Below are positions 1 through 11,926 of a stretch of DNA of 64,000 bases, in pieces. Position numbers and translations under genes: made by a program. Within the stretch, counting starts at the first letter, position 1; the number at the start of each line of letters is the position of its first letter. The notes beneath the pieces were generated by a model, which saw nothing but the letters and a program-made list of their open reading frames with translations, had not been told where the DNA came from and ran no database searches. Origin of the DNA: Glebionis coronaria (Eukaryota > Streptophyta > Magnoliopsida > Asterales > Asteraceae); contig CM046878.1 in the NCBI GenBank assembly GCA_025667525.1, forward strand, positions 397,610,974 to 397,674,973. The letters are read 5' to 3'.

Positions 1-944
1 AAAAGTTGGTGTTAAGCGCCAAATTCAAACTTAATTAATTAAGTTTGTTAATCTGGTGTGAGTGGAAAGGTGATGTGGAGGAATGGTGGGAGCTGATTGG
101 TGGAAAAGGGTGAGTGGGACACGTGTTGGGTGTTGGTTGGTCTAGGTAAGTATGATGTCTGGCCCATTTTAACCACTTGTCTTTGTAACTCTTTCCACTT
201 TGTATAAAACAGGCCAAAACTCGATTCCCTTTGTTATAGAAGTTTTGGTTTTCACACTTTTGCCCCAAATACTTTTCCAAAGTATTTTCAGGGGTAATTC
301 TTGCCATTTTGTGATTTTTGAAGGACTGTTTTGGCATATTGTTGATGGATTATGGTCTTAACTTGTATGATTGGCATTTTGGAGGACTGAAAATGCCAAG
401 TCTTCATTTATGAGGGACCATTCTTGCCAAATGTTGAAAGTCAAGGGTCATTTTTGTAATTTTGGGATTTTCAAAGGACCAAACTTGTAATTTCTTATAC
501 TTTGAAGGACTTCATGATATATTTGACTTTGTGGAGGATATTGGTTGACAATTTAGCTTTGTTAAGGGGCTAAACTTGCCAATTCTTCAAAGTGGAGGGC
601 CCTTTTTGTAATTTTGACAAACTTTAGGGACCTAACTTGTAATTATGAAGATACAAGGGTATAAACTGTCAATTCTTCCATATTGGAGGACCCTTCTTCA
701 TAATTCTTCAAATCTTCAAGGTTTTTTTTTGGGAAAATTCTTCATTAGGGCTTGGTTCATTGTGCGGCTTCGTTTCCCGTGTTCGTTTTTTGCATGATTC
801 TTGTGATCTTTTGTCATTTTCTCAATATCCGTACCTAAAATACACAAGCAACAAATACAAGCATATATGGGTATTTTGATGATATTTAATGCATTTTAAG
901 CCCTATTTGGACGATGAGACTATGTATAAAAGCAGTCTTATCAC
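1..944. other. Unassigned sequence left of the old Copia gag
   Basis: No coding region is supported here. Much of it (about 300-720) is built from loosely recurring phrases of the type GGACC...CTTGTAATTT, as in decayed plant repeats. A CACGTG G-box (120-125) and a TATAAAAC box (203-210) are spaced like a promoter, which would fit an LTR remnant, but no partner LTR is visible. A second TATA-like TATAAAAG lies near 923. The 5' LTR of the downstream Copia element should lie in or left of this stretch. I could not define it. Confidence 0.3.
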
Positions 945-1136
945 ATTGCGATAGGTATTGCGATCAAGCATTGCGACAGGTATTGCGATCAAGCATTGCG
1001 ATAGGTATTGTGATCAAGCATTGCGACAGGTATTGCGATCAAGCATTACGACAAGTATTGCGATCAAGGATTGCGACAGGTATTGCGATCAAGCATTGAG
1101 ACATGTAATGCGATCAAGCATTGCGATAGGTATTCA
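945..1136. repeat. 25-bp tandem repeat array
   Basis: About seven and a half head-to-tail copies of a 25-bp unit, each made of two related halves beginning ATTGCGA (12 and 13 bp). Copies differ by single substitutions such as GCGACAGG versus GCGATAGG. The array ends in degenerate half units around 1125-1165. It lies between a TATA-like box (about 923) and the Copia gag start, so it is probably in the leader or LTR of that element. The short ORFs across it are by-products of the repeat. Confidence 0.85.
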
Positions 1137-1381
1137 GATAGATATTCCGACAGAACTTGTTTTGTGCATTCCGATAGAGTGACAAGATTTCCAAGATTTT
1201 TTCAAAAACGTGTTTTTGAAAATTTTTAACAAACCGTGTGTAATTTTGTCTTGGAATTTTTGGTTTATCGAGAACATAATTTAGGGGATTTCAACATTAT
1301 TTCTCGGCTTCAACACACAACAACAAACACATTAACTTTCTCTTATTGTTCGATCAACTTTGTAAATCTTAACTTATTGAA

Positions 1382-1989
1382 ATGGAGTACACATCTCTTA
1401 CGGATAAGTCCATCCTCTCGAGTACGGATAATCGTCCACCAATGTTGGTGAAGACTATGTATGAGGAGTGGGCTTCCCGAATGGAACTTTATATGTTGAA
1501 CAAAGAAAATGGACATCTAATTTGGGCATCGGTGCTCAATGGACCATTGGTATATGGTACTGTGACGGAAGGTGATGTTACTCGTCCTCGCACAACGGGT
1601 GAACTAACTGGAGATGCTAAGATACAAGACAAGTGTGATAAACAAGCTACAAATATCATTCTCCAAGACCTTCTTCTAGATGTCTACAAACTCGTCAGTA
1701 AACATAAAGTTGCCAAAGAGTTATGGGATAGAATTCGTGTTCTAATGTAAGGCACTTCGTTAACTAAACAAGAACGAGAGTGTAAGCTTTATGATACTTT
1801 TGATAAGTTTGCCTATGTGCCAGGGGAGACTCTCAATGATTACTATCTGAGATTTACCCTATTGTTGAATGAGCTCAATATCTATGGCATGGCAATTCCT
1901 ACGTCTCAATTGAACACCAAGTATTTGAACACTCTTCCTTCAGAATGGAAAAAGTACGTGACGGATGTTAACTTGGCTAAGGACTTGCA
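1382..1989 (+). pseudogene. gag: Copia gag, N-terminal part (interrupted)
   Basis: This is the first part of the nucleocapsid-forming Gag protein of the old Copia element. The frame opens at ATG 1382 and runs to 1989 with one in-frame TAA at 1748-1750. The context suggests a former Gln codon (CAA to TAA). The segment up to 1950 resembles the UBN2/retrotran_gag domain, with an LYDTF-like motif and a downstream YLNTLPSEW motif. It stops where the LTR of the Tat element begins. The same frame resumes at 12835, which shows the break is an insertion rather than a natural end. The Copia assignment is strong because of the continuation into a zinc knuckle and pol. Confidence 0.8.
1985..1989. other. 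Left target-site duplication of the Tat element (TTGCA)
   Basis: Five bases directly left of the LTR, matching 12835-12839 (TTCCA) at four of five positions. The mismatch fits an old insertion. The host Copia frame is continuous if one copy and the element are removed. Confidence 0.75.
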
Positions 1990-2569
1990 TGATGACGTAT
2001 AGTCCCCATCCGGGTCATAAACCCGGCCCACGGGTACTACCCGCATCTGGCCCATTACTGATGGGTGGGATTAATGTCATTTAAGCTTATGGCTTAGATG
2101 AATAGTAACCGCACACATGTGTGCAGCCCACGGCCCGACATGGTCGGTTTAGGGTTAGACAGAATCATACTCTTATTATGATTAGGATTTACCCCAAAGA
2201 AGAGGATATTCACTCACCATAATTAGAAGATACCAATCAATCTAATTCTTGTACTTATCCTTTCCTTGGGGCCGAAGTATCAGTGACAGCCCATTAGGGT
2301 TTCACTGCCTATATAAGGAACCCCCAAGGGTTCCACAAAGGTATTACATCCTTCATACTCTCAACTCATCCGATTCCATAACCCTAACCGATTACTTACT
2401 CTCACGCCGGAGTCTAATCGTGGGATACATTCCCACAAGCCTAACGCGTGTTGTTTTAGTGTGCAGGATCCCAACCAGATATTTCACTTGGTGCAGGAGC
2501 CGGAGTCCAGCCAACCCGAATTAAGCCTAATTTGGGTCTAGCAAGGATCACCCAACTTTTTTATCAACA
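1990..2569 (+). repeat. 5' LTR of the Tat element
   Basis: 580 bp, TG...CA ended, aligning along its length with 12251-12834. A TATA box (CCTATATAAGG, 2308-2318) precedes a CCCCCAAGGG-containing stretch that is probably the transcription start region. The element's + strand transcript should begin here. Confidence 0.9.
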
Positions 2570-2572
2570 AGT

Positions 2573-2583
2573 TGGAGCCATCC
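2573..2583 (+). other. Possible primer binding site of the Tat element
   Basis: TGGAGCCATCC begins three bases after the 5' LTR end and starts with the TGG expected opposite a tRNA CCA end. It is not the initiator-Met site seen elsewhere in this window, and I did not identify the tRNA. Confidence 0.3.
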
Positions 2584-2773
2584 ATGGGACCAATACACTA
2601 AGCTAGAGGAAACCTCATCTCAATTTCTCTTAATGACGAAAGGACATTCGCAACGAAAACCCAGGAACACAACTCCTGCGAATTGAAAGTCCACAGGGGA
2701 CGGGATACTCATTCCCACTCAATCCCCTGGCAACCAAATAGGTGGACGGAATAACCAGAGTGTTTTTCAGTCC

Positions 2774-5164
2774 ATGGGTGGAGTAGGCACGTCCGTTATC
2801 ACCCCACCACCAACCTCGACCTTGGACAACCCTGATCCAGGGAGCGCGCCTAAGCCCCCTAATAAGGAGCCGCGCAGACCATCAACCGAAGAAGAAGTGG
2901 AGGTCGAACCACTTAGTGAGGAAGATCTCACTCGAGTTCTCACGTAGAAATTCGAGAGGATCGTCCCAGGAATCGCATCCATGTTAAACTTAGGGAGGAA
3001 CCTCCAATCTAGGCTCAACTTTGGAAGTGTCGGACCCGGCACCTCTCCTCAGACTCAAAGGAAGCAAAGGGAGAGACCCCAGAAACGAGACCTCTTTGAG
3101 GAAACCCCCCAACCTCGGAATGTGTTCGAACGCATAGGGGATCGTATTATGCAGGAATTACAACAATCCCGCGGGGAGGGAGAGAGGTCTGACGATTCAC
3201 CCGAACGACCAGATCTGGAGCTAACCAGAACTAATCGCCGCACAAGCGTGTGGGATAGGATGAATACCAGGAAGAAGGCTCCTAGCTCTTCTCACAAGAG
3301 CGATCCTCAGCCAAAGAATGGGGCACCGCCCCCTTCTCCCGGTCCATCAGGAGAGGATTCGGATAACCATCCACCCAAGCGTCACCGACCCCGGCGTACT
3401 CCTCCACCGCCACCAGACAATGAAGAGTACTAAGGCGGACCCTATTATCGCGAGGCGGAAGCAGAAGATCTCTCCCGCCCATGGTGTGATCCTAATCTCA
3501 CCCGTCCATGGGTTGATCCCAGGGAAGATCCTTTTACCCTCCGCATACGGAATTACTCCGAGGATACAAAGCGTCGCATGCCGACGTGTGTCAAGACTTA
3601 TGATGGGTCTGGTGATCCGGACGATCACCTAAAAATATTTGACACACAGGCGAAAATTGAACGATGGCCCATGCCCATATGGTGCCAGATGTTCAATTCA
3701 ACCTCGATCGGCAATGCTCGCGATTGGTTTGAGGGACTTCCTCCCTGAAGCATTGATAGTTTCACTGAACTGCGTACTGCGTTCAAGAACAATTATACTC
3801 AGCGAAAGAGGTATAATAGGGACCCGGTCTCATTGGCAACCGTCAAGCAACGGCCTGGGGAATCTACGGAGGCCTTCACCGAATGCTTCAATGACTAGTG
3901 CACACGCACAAAGACAATGCCGGAGCTTCTAAAAATTTTCGATTATATGCACGCCATAACTGACAGGGAACTAATCAGACGTCTCAATGACAAGCGACCG
4001 GAGAAGTATGACGACCTTATGGAAAGGGTCAGAAACTTCATAGAAGGAGAAACCGCGGTAGCCGCGGCCTACCCTTCAAAAGGAAATGGCTATCGATCGA
4101 ACGACCAATCCAGGAGACAGTCGGGTGGTCAAAGAAACCAGGGCAATGGGAGGAGCTCGGACTACAAGAGCCAAAACAAAGGAGGGCGGTCGGAGGACAA
4201 ATTTACCCCTCTAAAGATGTCCTACCGGGAGATCTTGCTGACAGAAGGGGCCAACTTCCCGAGACGTCCCCCAATGACGACTCTGGTGGACCGTCGTCAA
4301 GGAAATCTCTTTTGCGAATTCCAAAACGACAAGGGCCACGGCACAGAGGAATGTATCCAGCTCAAGAAGCACACTGAGTCACTGATCAAGTCAGGCAAAC
4401 TCAAACATTTGGTCAAGGATTGGAAGGATGGAAAGGACAACAAGAAGTATGACAAGAAGGATCCACAAAAGGACAAACCTTCGAATATATACATGATCCA
4501 ATCCAGGCAGCGCCGCACAAGGCAGAAAATTAGTCAAAAATTTTCACGCGGCAGATAAATCTCATTCCCTCCCATCACGGCAAGTGACGTAGCCGATGCA
4601 CCTCTCACGATTGAGATAAGCATTAGAACACAAAATGTCCGTCGTATGTATGTGGATGGAGGATCATCAGCAAAAGTACCATACGAACACTGTTTCATAC
4701 AGTTACGACCAGAAATAAGAAGCCAATTAGTACCGGCCACGTCGCCGCTCATCGGCTTTAGTGGAGACACCATTTGGCTAATAGGACAGCTGCGTCTACT
4801 TGTAACCATTGGGAATGAAGAGCACTCCACCACGGTGTGGATGAACTTTATGGTGATACGCTCACACTCTCCATACAATGGGATCATAGGCAGGCCAGGT
4901 ATCCTAGCCATACGGGCAGTACCTTCCACAGCTCACGGAATGATTAAATTCCCTATGAAAGGAGGAATTGTCACTATCTATAACGCAATCATACCAGCAT
5001 CCGAATGTCATGCCATGACAACACCGGTTCCACCTGTTCCCCCCAAGGATGAATCATCACCTCCAAATTGGAAGGTGGCAATCCATCATGATTATCCGGA
5101 ACAAGAGGTATTTATAGGGGAACACTCACGGATAGCGGCAAGAGAGCCATGTGCTCTCTCCTAA
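2774..5164 (+). pseudogene. gag-pro: Tat element gag and aspartic protease (broken)
   Basis: One frame from ATG 2774 carries Gag and then protease. It contains in-frame stops at 2945-2947, 3431-3433, 3746-3748, 3896-3898 and 4556-4558. The Gag core (about 3560-4060) has the retrotransposon-gag signature with YDGSGDPDDHL and RNARDWF-like stretches. A basic, Gln/Asn/Gly-rich tail (4070-4200) and a degenerate zinc-finger region (about 4310-4375) follow. The protease at about 4640-4960 has a VDGGSS active-site motif in place of the usual DTG(A/S), and an IIGRPG flap-side motif. The protease frame ends at 5162 and pol continues in another frame, so a net one-base shift lies near 5140-5160. In the intact family gag to integrase is a single polyprotein. 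Confidence 0.8.
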
Positions 5165-6198
5165 AAGCAAACTTAGATGTATTCGCATGGGAGCCCAAGC
5201 ATATGACGGGCGTACCGCGTGCGATAGCAGAACATAGGCTCCAAATCCGCCAGGGATATCCTCCCGTTAAGCAAAAGAAGTACGGTCAGGCACCAGAACG
5301 CAGCCAAGTAATATTGAATGAAGTACGAAAATTGGTGGATGCAGGTATTATGCGCGAGGTATACTACCACGAGTGGTTATTCAACCCGGTCATGGTTAAG
5401 AAGCATGATGGGAGCTGGCGCATGTGCGTGGACTTCACGGATCTGAACAAAGCCTGTTCGCAGGACTGCTATCCGTTACCGGAGATTGATTGGAAGGTGG
5501 AATCCCTATGTGGATATCCCTTTAAATGCTTCTTGGACGCATACAAAGGATACCACCAGATCCAGATGGCGGAAGAGGACGCAGAGAAGACGGCGTTCCA
5601 TACTAGTCAAGGCGTATACTGTTATACAAAAATGTCATTCGGACTAAAGAACACAGGGGCAACATATCAGCGGCTTGTTGACAAAGCCTTCGACTCACAT
5701 ATAGGCCGCAATCTTGAGGTCTATGTTGATGATTTAGTCATAAAAAGTCATACGGAGGATGCACTTCTCTGTGACGTCCAAGAGACGTTTGACACATTGA
5801 GGAGGATTAAAATGAAACTGAATCCAAAGAAATGCACGTTTGGGGAAACTGAAGGGATGTTCCTTGGATATATGATTGATCCAAATGGCATCAATCCTTG
5901 CCCGGAAAAGACGGACGCGGTAATACAGTTACCATCTCCCCATACGCGAAAAGAGGTACAATCATTAAATGGGAAGTTGGCCGGGCTAAACAGGTTCTTG
6001 TCGAAGTCCGCGGAGAAGTCACTCCCCCTATTCAAAACACTCAAGAAGTGCATCAAGAAGGGAGCTTTCTGGTGGACAAAGGAAGCAGAGGAAGCTTTTG
6101 GTCAGCTCAAGCAACACCTCGCAGCTCTTCCCATGCTAGTGGCCCCCGACCCAAGGAGGAGCTCATCATGTATCTGTCAGCCACACATGGAGCATTAA
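5149..6198 (+). pseudogene. pol (RT): Tat element reverse transcriptase
   Basis: RNA-dependent DNA polymerase domain. The catalytic YVDD box is at 5722-5733, preceded by FLDAYKGYHQI and SFGLKNTGATYQ motifs and followed by LNPKKCTFG and FLGYMI motifs. The catalytic residues are intact. At the 3' end, near 6150-6157, one base appears to be missing, so the frame slips. An extra base near 6196-6199 restores it about 45 bases later. Before that correction the original frame meets TAA at 6196-6198. The region before 5700 still reads well, so the RT was lost through these few indels rather than by general decay. Confidence 0.85.
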
Positions 6199-8286
6199 AG
6201 TGCGGTACTCATGACGGATAGGGACACAGTCCAAACTCCAATCTACTTCATAAGTAGAACACTACAAGGGCCGGAGTTGAATTATTCTTCTATGGAGAAA
6301 CTGGTTTTGGCATTAGTGTTTGCCACAAAACGGTTACGCCGGTACTTTCAGGCGCACCCAATTGTGGTCATTACTAATCAACCAATAAAACAAGACATCT
6401 CCAGACCAGACGTAGCTGGTAGGCTACAGAAGTGGAGCATTCTATTGGGAGAGCATAACATCTCTTATAGACCACGGACAGCTGTTAAAGGCCAAATCTT
6501 GGCAGATTTCTTGATAGAGAAGCCGGACGAGGATGGACCGGTCGTACAACGAGAGGAAACTCCAGCAGAACCATGGGTATTATTTACGGACGGATCCTCG
6601 TGCATGGATGGATCAAGAGCTGGTCTCATCCTTACGAATCCGGAAGGAATGGAGTTTACATACGCCTTGCGCTTTGAGTTCACAGCCACCAATAATGAGG
6701 TAGAATATGAGGCGTTGATTGCGGGTTTAAAAATCGCTGTTAGAATGGGAGTCCGCAACCTTGAGGCCTACATGGACTCACGGCTTGTCGCGAACCACAT
6801 TCTGGAGAGTTACGTAGCCAAGGAGGATAACATGGTTCGATACTTGGAGAAAGTTAAGTCACTCATCGCTGCTTTCAGCAAGTTTTCTATCAAGCAGGTA
6901 CCAAGAGGTGAAAACAAGAAGGCGGACGCTCTTAGAAAGATTGCGTCTACAAGTTTCGCCCACTTATCCAAGCAAGTCTTGGTAGAAATACTAAAGGAAA
7001 ATTCTATAATGGAAGGGGAAGCCGCAGCTATAGTTGAGGAAGATGAACCTACATGGATGACCCCGATCATCAACTATTTGACTAATGAAACCCTTCCGGA
7101 CGAGGAAAAGGCGGCACGACGTATCAGAAGGAAGTCGCAGCACTTCGAGCTTCGAGAAGGTATTCTTTACAAGCGCTCTTTCTTACAGCCGTGGTTACGG
7201 TGTGTTGGGCCACGCCAGGCTACTTATGTGATCAGTGAGATACATGAAGGGTTATGCGGCATGCATGCGGGTCCCCGATCTGTAGTAGCTCGAGCTCTAC
7301 GCACAGGATATTATTGGCCTACTATGCATAGGGATGCACGCGACATGATTCACAAATGTAGTGATTGCCAAGTGCACAGACTAGTACCACGACATCCGCA
7401 GCAAGAACTAACACCCATTACATCCCCATGGCCATTCTATAAGTAGGGGATTGACATTGCAGGACCTTTCCCCGTAGCTGCAGGGGGAGTTAATTTATTG
7501 ATTGTCGCAATGGACTACTTTACACGCTGGATAGAGGATAAGGTAGTTAAATCCATCACAGACAAACAAGTTAAAAAGTTTGTTTGGGAGAACATCGTGT
7601 GCCGTTTTGGCTTACTAGGAGAAATCATCTCGGACAACGGGAAGCAGTTCGCGGATAATCCATTCAAGGACTGGTGCGCAGCATTAAATATCATGTGGCG
7701 CTTCGCATCTGTTAAACATCCGCAGACAAATGGTCTTATGGAACGAGCAAATAGAAGCTTGGGTGAAGGCATCAAGGCACGCTTGGATGAACGAAGTGCC
7801 AAATGGGTAGATGAACTGCCACATGTTCTATGGGCACATAGGACTATGATTAAAACAACCAATGGGGACACTTCATTTGCACTGGCCTACGGCACTGAAG
7901 CTGTTATACCAGCAGAAATCGGAATGCCGACCATCCGCACAGCGGAGGTTAATGCCGTCACAAACGACGAGCAACTCCGGATTAATCTGGACTTGTTGGA
8001 GGAAAAAATAGAAATAGCGGCTATCAATGAGGCCAAGTCCAAGGCACGGATGAAGGCTTATTATGACGCCAAGGTTAAAGGTGTTTCTTTTCGACCGAGA
8101 GATTTTGTTTATCGTGCCAACGAGGCAAGTCGAGCGGAGAATACAGGAAAGCTGGTCCCTAAGTGGGAAGGACCGTATGAGGTTACGGAAGCCTTAGGAC
8201 GGGGCGTGTACAAGTTACGTGACATGGATGGCCGCGACCTGGAACGCACATGGAATATCTGCAATCTTAGAAGGTGCTATCTTTGA
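6199..8286 (+). pseudogene. pol (RH-aRH-INT): Tat element RNase H, archaeal-type RNase H and integrase
   Basis: The frame continues that of the RT. The end of the first RNase H (about 6240-6500) is followed by a second RNase H beginning FTDGSS near 6583, with TNNEVEYEA and VPRGENKKAD motifs. This dual arrangement is diagnostic of Tat elements. The integrase zinc domain (about 7230-7390) has His/His/Cys/Cys spacing. The catalytic core has D in GIDIAGPF, D in SDNGKQF and E in LMERANRSL, all present. One in-frame TAG at 7444-7446 replaces what context suggests was Trp (TGG to TAG). The frame is otherwise open to TGA at 8284-8286. Integrase would insert the cDNA into the host chromosome. Confidence 0.85.
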
Positions 8287-9021
8287 AAAGCTACGGCTTC
8301 CGCATGGACACTCGCTATATTTGGCTTCAATGAAGATCCATGTGTTCTCTTTGTTTTGTTTTTTATGCTTTCTAGGTTCCCTTTGTTTTTAGGATTTCCC
8401 ATTCTTGTCAAAACAAAAAACGTAAATGTTCTAATAAAATGTCGTGGTGCCTAGCTAGCTCCACGACTCGTTCTTGTGCAAATTATTGTCTTATTTTTTA
8501 GATTCTATGAACAAATTCTTGTCGTATAGATTTAGTTGTTATTACTATAATGTGCTATCTCTTATTCATATGCATTCATTCAATACCGTACTTGTACTAT
8601 GCGCCTCCAGGCGGGGTAAGAGGATTAAGTAAACCTTATAATTCAACTTGTCGCATAAGAGGGATGCAACCCCAGTGACGTAGATCATGTATCTTACTAG
8701 ACACCTAACTCACAAGACGTTGTGATAAGTTTCCATATGCTGCGCTCACGTAGCGCTTTGCATGGTAAAGACGCACGCCGCACGTCTAGTAAAATATAGA
8801 CTTGATTGTATTTTTGAGTAAGACGTGACATGTCATGCAACACAGGTATATGATATCTAAAAAAAATAAAAAAAATACACAAGTTTCAAATTCAAACCAC
8901 AAAAATAGCCGTGGTCATCACGGACTTACTTAAATAAATATAACAAGTTATCACATTAACATCAGTCCTAGCCGTGTACATGCACGGACGAATAAAATTG
9001 TACAAATGTTTACAATGTAAA
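8287..9021. other. Spacer between pol and the antisense gene of the Tat element
   Basis: 735 bp without a supported coding region. The sense-strand end of pol and the antisense gene converge here, so it should hold the 3' ends of both transcripts. It contains AT-rich runs (about 8850-8880) but I could not fix a poly(A) signal on either strand. Confidence 0.5.
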
Positions 9022-9729
9022 TTACAAAGGAGGTAGGAACTCCCATATCTCTTTCTTCCCTTCTTCAATCAAGGTGCGGAGGACCTCCCCGTGAGCATCC
9101 TTTCCATCTTGTGCCCTGATCATGTTCGCGTCCAGCGCCTCGACCAGCAGCTTTTCACCTTTCAGCACCTTCGACATAGGGTCATAGGTGGGCAGGGTCA
9201 GTTGGATGGGATCGGCGGTGAGCTTGGACATTATTACCCCATTGGGAGCATCCTTCAGCGACTCTAGCTCGTCTAAGAAGGGGTGCTAGATTTCCGCAAG
9301 GGCGGCCATTGATGCGGTCATCTTGTCTTCGGCTAGAGGGTTGTGGTAGGCATGTTGGGTAATATCTTCTTTCTTGCTTATTAGCTCCGCAGCTTTGATC
9401 AGCCCCTCGTGCCTACCACGGTTAATAACGTTCGATACAATGTCAGCAAAAGCCTGTAACAGGTAAGGAGCCTTCGTTACCTTGCTCACGGGAAGCCGCA
9501 TTCCCTGGCCAACCATCCATCTACGCCCAGCTATGGCTGTGAGCAAAGGAGGACACAGCACTTCGGCGCAGTCCGTTGCCATCCTGCTTAGTTCACCCTC
9601 AGCTACCGCAGCTTGCTCTTCCATGGTAGTCCGCGCCTGGGTAAGTTCATCCTTCAACGTGTCACGCTCCTAAGCAATAGTGAAGGCTTGTACGGTTACG
9701 GCTTTAGTGGCGGCTTCGGCTGCGGATAC

Positions 9730-9809
9730 CTATACATGATACTTGGAGTTACTACAAAGACAATGTGGGTTTTTTGCGTGAACAAATAAGTGTTAATGTA
9801 AGCGTATAC
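9730..9809 (-). other. Intron 3 of the antisense gene
   Basis: 80 bp on the - strand, donor GTATAC directly after a Lys-Lys pair and acceptor TGTATAG. Joining continues the coiled coil in frame (phase 0). Confidence 0.6.
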
Positions 9810-10341
9810 CTTCTTATTGGATGCAGCTAAAAGGGCCTCCAGCTCAGCAATGCGTTCCTCACGTGCGTTGGCATGGTGGGCTTGTTCTTTAACAGTTGAC
9901 TCTGCCACGACCAACGCTGCCTGCAAGGATGTGATAGTTTTCTCGTGCTTATCCACCAGTTCTTCACGGAGAGCTATCTTTCTATCAGCACGGCTCACTT
10001 TAGCCAAGACTTTGATCAGACGGCCTCTTAGGGCCGCACCAACTGTCACCTGTTGTGCGGAGGATAGAACAAACTGCTCCAGCAGCGTCTCGTGCTCTAG
10101 TTCGTCCAAATCTTGCGCCAGCGCTGGAGGAGTGATGTGTTCAATGAATTCAGTGCACTCGGACTCCGCCTCCAACCTTGTTAAGCAGGACAAGTTCCAG
10201 GCTAGGCGAAGGCTGGTGTCGGTTCCCTCAGGACGTGGCTTCTCTACATGAGTTACGGGAGGAGATAGAGGTCTCATTGATGTCACTAGTTAGGGTTCCC
10301 TTTCCACCTCCTTCTCTTGGGCTACTGTCGACGGGTCCGCC

Positions 10342-10410
10342 CTGTTTTTAACACACTTATTAGTTCTGTTTATGGATTTATATCCTTTGGAGTATTAAAT
10401 AGGTACTTAC
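10342..10410 (-). other. Intron 2 of the antisense gene
   Basis: 69 bp on the - strand with a perfect GTAAGT donor, an AACTAATAAG branch-like site and an AACAG acceptor. It is short but within the plant range. Joining preserves the frame. Confidence 0.6.
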
Positions 10411-10987
10411 GTAGTGCCAGTCACGGGTTTCGTGATGGTAGGAGCCACGGCATTCACAGGGGTGGCCATCCAGACTTGCTCATCTACACGTAGTGAAGGG
10501 TTGACATGGGCCGTAGAGGCGCTGCTCCCTTCCTGAAACTGCGGATGATCCTTCCTTAGCTTCTTTGGGGGAGCATTATGCGCCCCTGCCCCAGCCTCAA
10601 GGTTTTTTTCTACCCTCCTAGTAGTCTTACGTTTTTTGGACATGGGCTTTGATGACTGCGAGGACCCAGAAGCTTGTATTGTTTCTTCATCATCGCCGGT
10701 GCGATTGTCAGCAGGGTTGGTGAGTTCTTCTTCTTCTTATTCTTCATCCTGGTGCGGCACGGCGCCCTCAAGCAGTTGTTCTTCACCATCTTCATTATGG
10801 AAGTCAAGAGGGGACTTCTCAATCACGGGCTCTCCCTCATCTGATCGCTGCTCAGTGGTTTCTTCCAGCGGGATGGATTTGTCTACGGTGGTTTCCAGTA
10901 GGGGGAGTTCATTTTCTTTCAGTGGTCGGAATCCTTCAGGAACTTTGCTTGGATCGCCTTGGCGCAATAATCCAAACAGCTTCATCT

Positions 10988-11072
10988 CTGCGGATATATG
11001 CATACATACGGATTAGTAAATTCACAAAGTCCTATGAGACACTTTTATATCTAAAAGTATAAGAAGACCTAC
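10988..11072 (-). other. Intron 1 of the antisense gene
   Basis: 85 bp on the - strand. The donor is GTAGGT, the acceptor CGCAG, with a TTTACTAATCC branch-like site. Removing it joins the exons in frame (phase 1) and leads into an MKLFGLL stretch. Confidence 0.65.
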
Positions 11073-11917
11073 CATGCCTACGTTCGGTCAGAAAGCACGG
11101 ATATCTATCCTCCCTCCCATAGTAGTAGCGGCTGATCCCTACTAGGCACGGGAAGTGCTCCGGCAGGCCCCTATGGAATTCTGTGCGGTGGGTATCTAAA
11201 ATTTTCAAATCCTTACTACTATAGTCCTTGGATTTGGGAGGATAGTCTTTGGGGGCTCTAGTTTTGAGGACAAATGGGGTGGGGAATACTTTCTCATCCA
11301 CAAAAAAATAATGGTCGTACCAATTCTTAAGGGTATCTAAAGGTTTCTTATATGTCATGGGGGCGGTCGTGGATCGTTTCTTGAACGACAGCCACCCATT
11401 CACTAGTTGGGGGTGTAAAAGACCCTAAATAGATTAACGGTCGGGGTTACCTCACAAGTATGGCAGGTAATCTCAAACTGGTTGATTTTACATTCCCCTA
11501 TGTAGTGAAGTTGGGTTATGTGGAAGTCATAATATAGAAGCAGATCTACCAAAAACTGAGATAAGGGGATGCGGTAGTTAGCCGAATCAAATAGGCGTGT
11601 GTACACGCCTATCTTTCCCTTCGGAGCATCCGTAATCGCTTCACCGTCACCTGGATAGGTCGGATGTACGCTTTCAGGAATATAATACTTAGACAAAAGT
11701 CTATGTATTTCTCCGCAGGCATCACGTTAAGGACATCCGTAATAAGAGGATGGTCCTTCACCATGGTTTATAAAAAGGATTTGTGAGGCGTGATGATCTA
11801 ACCTGCAGTGGATAAAATCCGTGGGATAAGAAGCGAAGGTATGAAGGAATGAGCTTGGGAATAACAATGGCGGAATGAAATATAAACTGTGTGTAAAACG
11901 GTAGCACACACCAACTC

Positions 11918-11924
11918 TTATATA
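11918..11924 (-). promoter_or_regulatory. TATA box of the antisense gene
   Basis: On the - strand the sequence reads CCTATATAAGAG. It lies about 155 bp upstream of the ATG at 11764, leaving room for a start site near 11890 and a 5' leader of about 125 nt. No other TATA box sits closer. Confidence 0.5.
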
Positions 11925-11926
11925 GG

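Larger units (their letters stand above)
9022..11764 (-). pseudogene. Antisense intron-containing gene, Transposase_28-like, in the Tat element
   Basis: Reading right to left, the start ATG is at 11764-11762 and the last stop at 9022-9024. The N-terminal region (11700-11075) has motifs such as KIGVYTRLFD, RIPLSQFLVDLL and VNLFRVF. I recognise these from plant proteins named 'putative gypsy-type transposase' (Transposase_28, PF04195), an identification from memory. An acidic and a basic (nuclear-signal-like) stretch follow, then a coiled coil (10090-9810), then a C-terminal block with IAGRRW and INRGRHEGL motifs (9560-9370). Three GT-AG introns join the exons in frame. It is broken by stops at 10737-10739, 10290-10292, 9670-9672 and 9286-9288, and by one-base losses in a T run near 11710 and a C run near 11415. 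Function is unknown. Such antisense ORFs are known in Tat elements. Confidence 0.7.

Noticed and set aside
35..337. A 100-residue ORF on the - strand
   Set aside because: Low-complexity Pro/His/Ser composition, no domain, and it lies in promoter-like repeat DNA.
914..1182. Two overlapping ORFs of repeated DRYCDQALRQVLR-type peptides
   Set aside because: They are translations of the 25-bp tandem array in different frames, with no independent support.
9817..11016. + strand Ser-rich ORFs opposite the antisense gene
   Set aside because: Composition is what the complement of a Glu/Lys/Ala-rich coding strand gives. The - strand has domains and splice sites.
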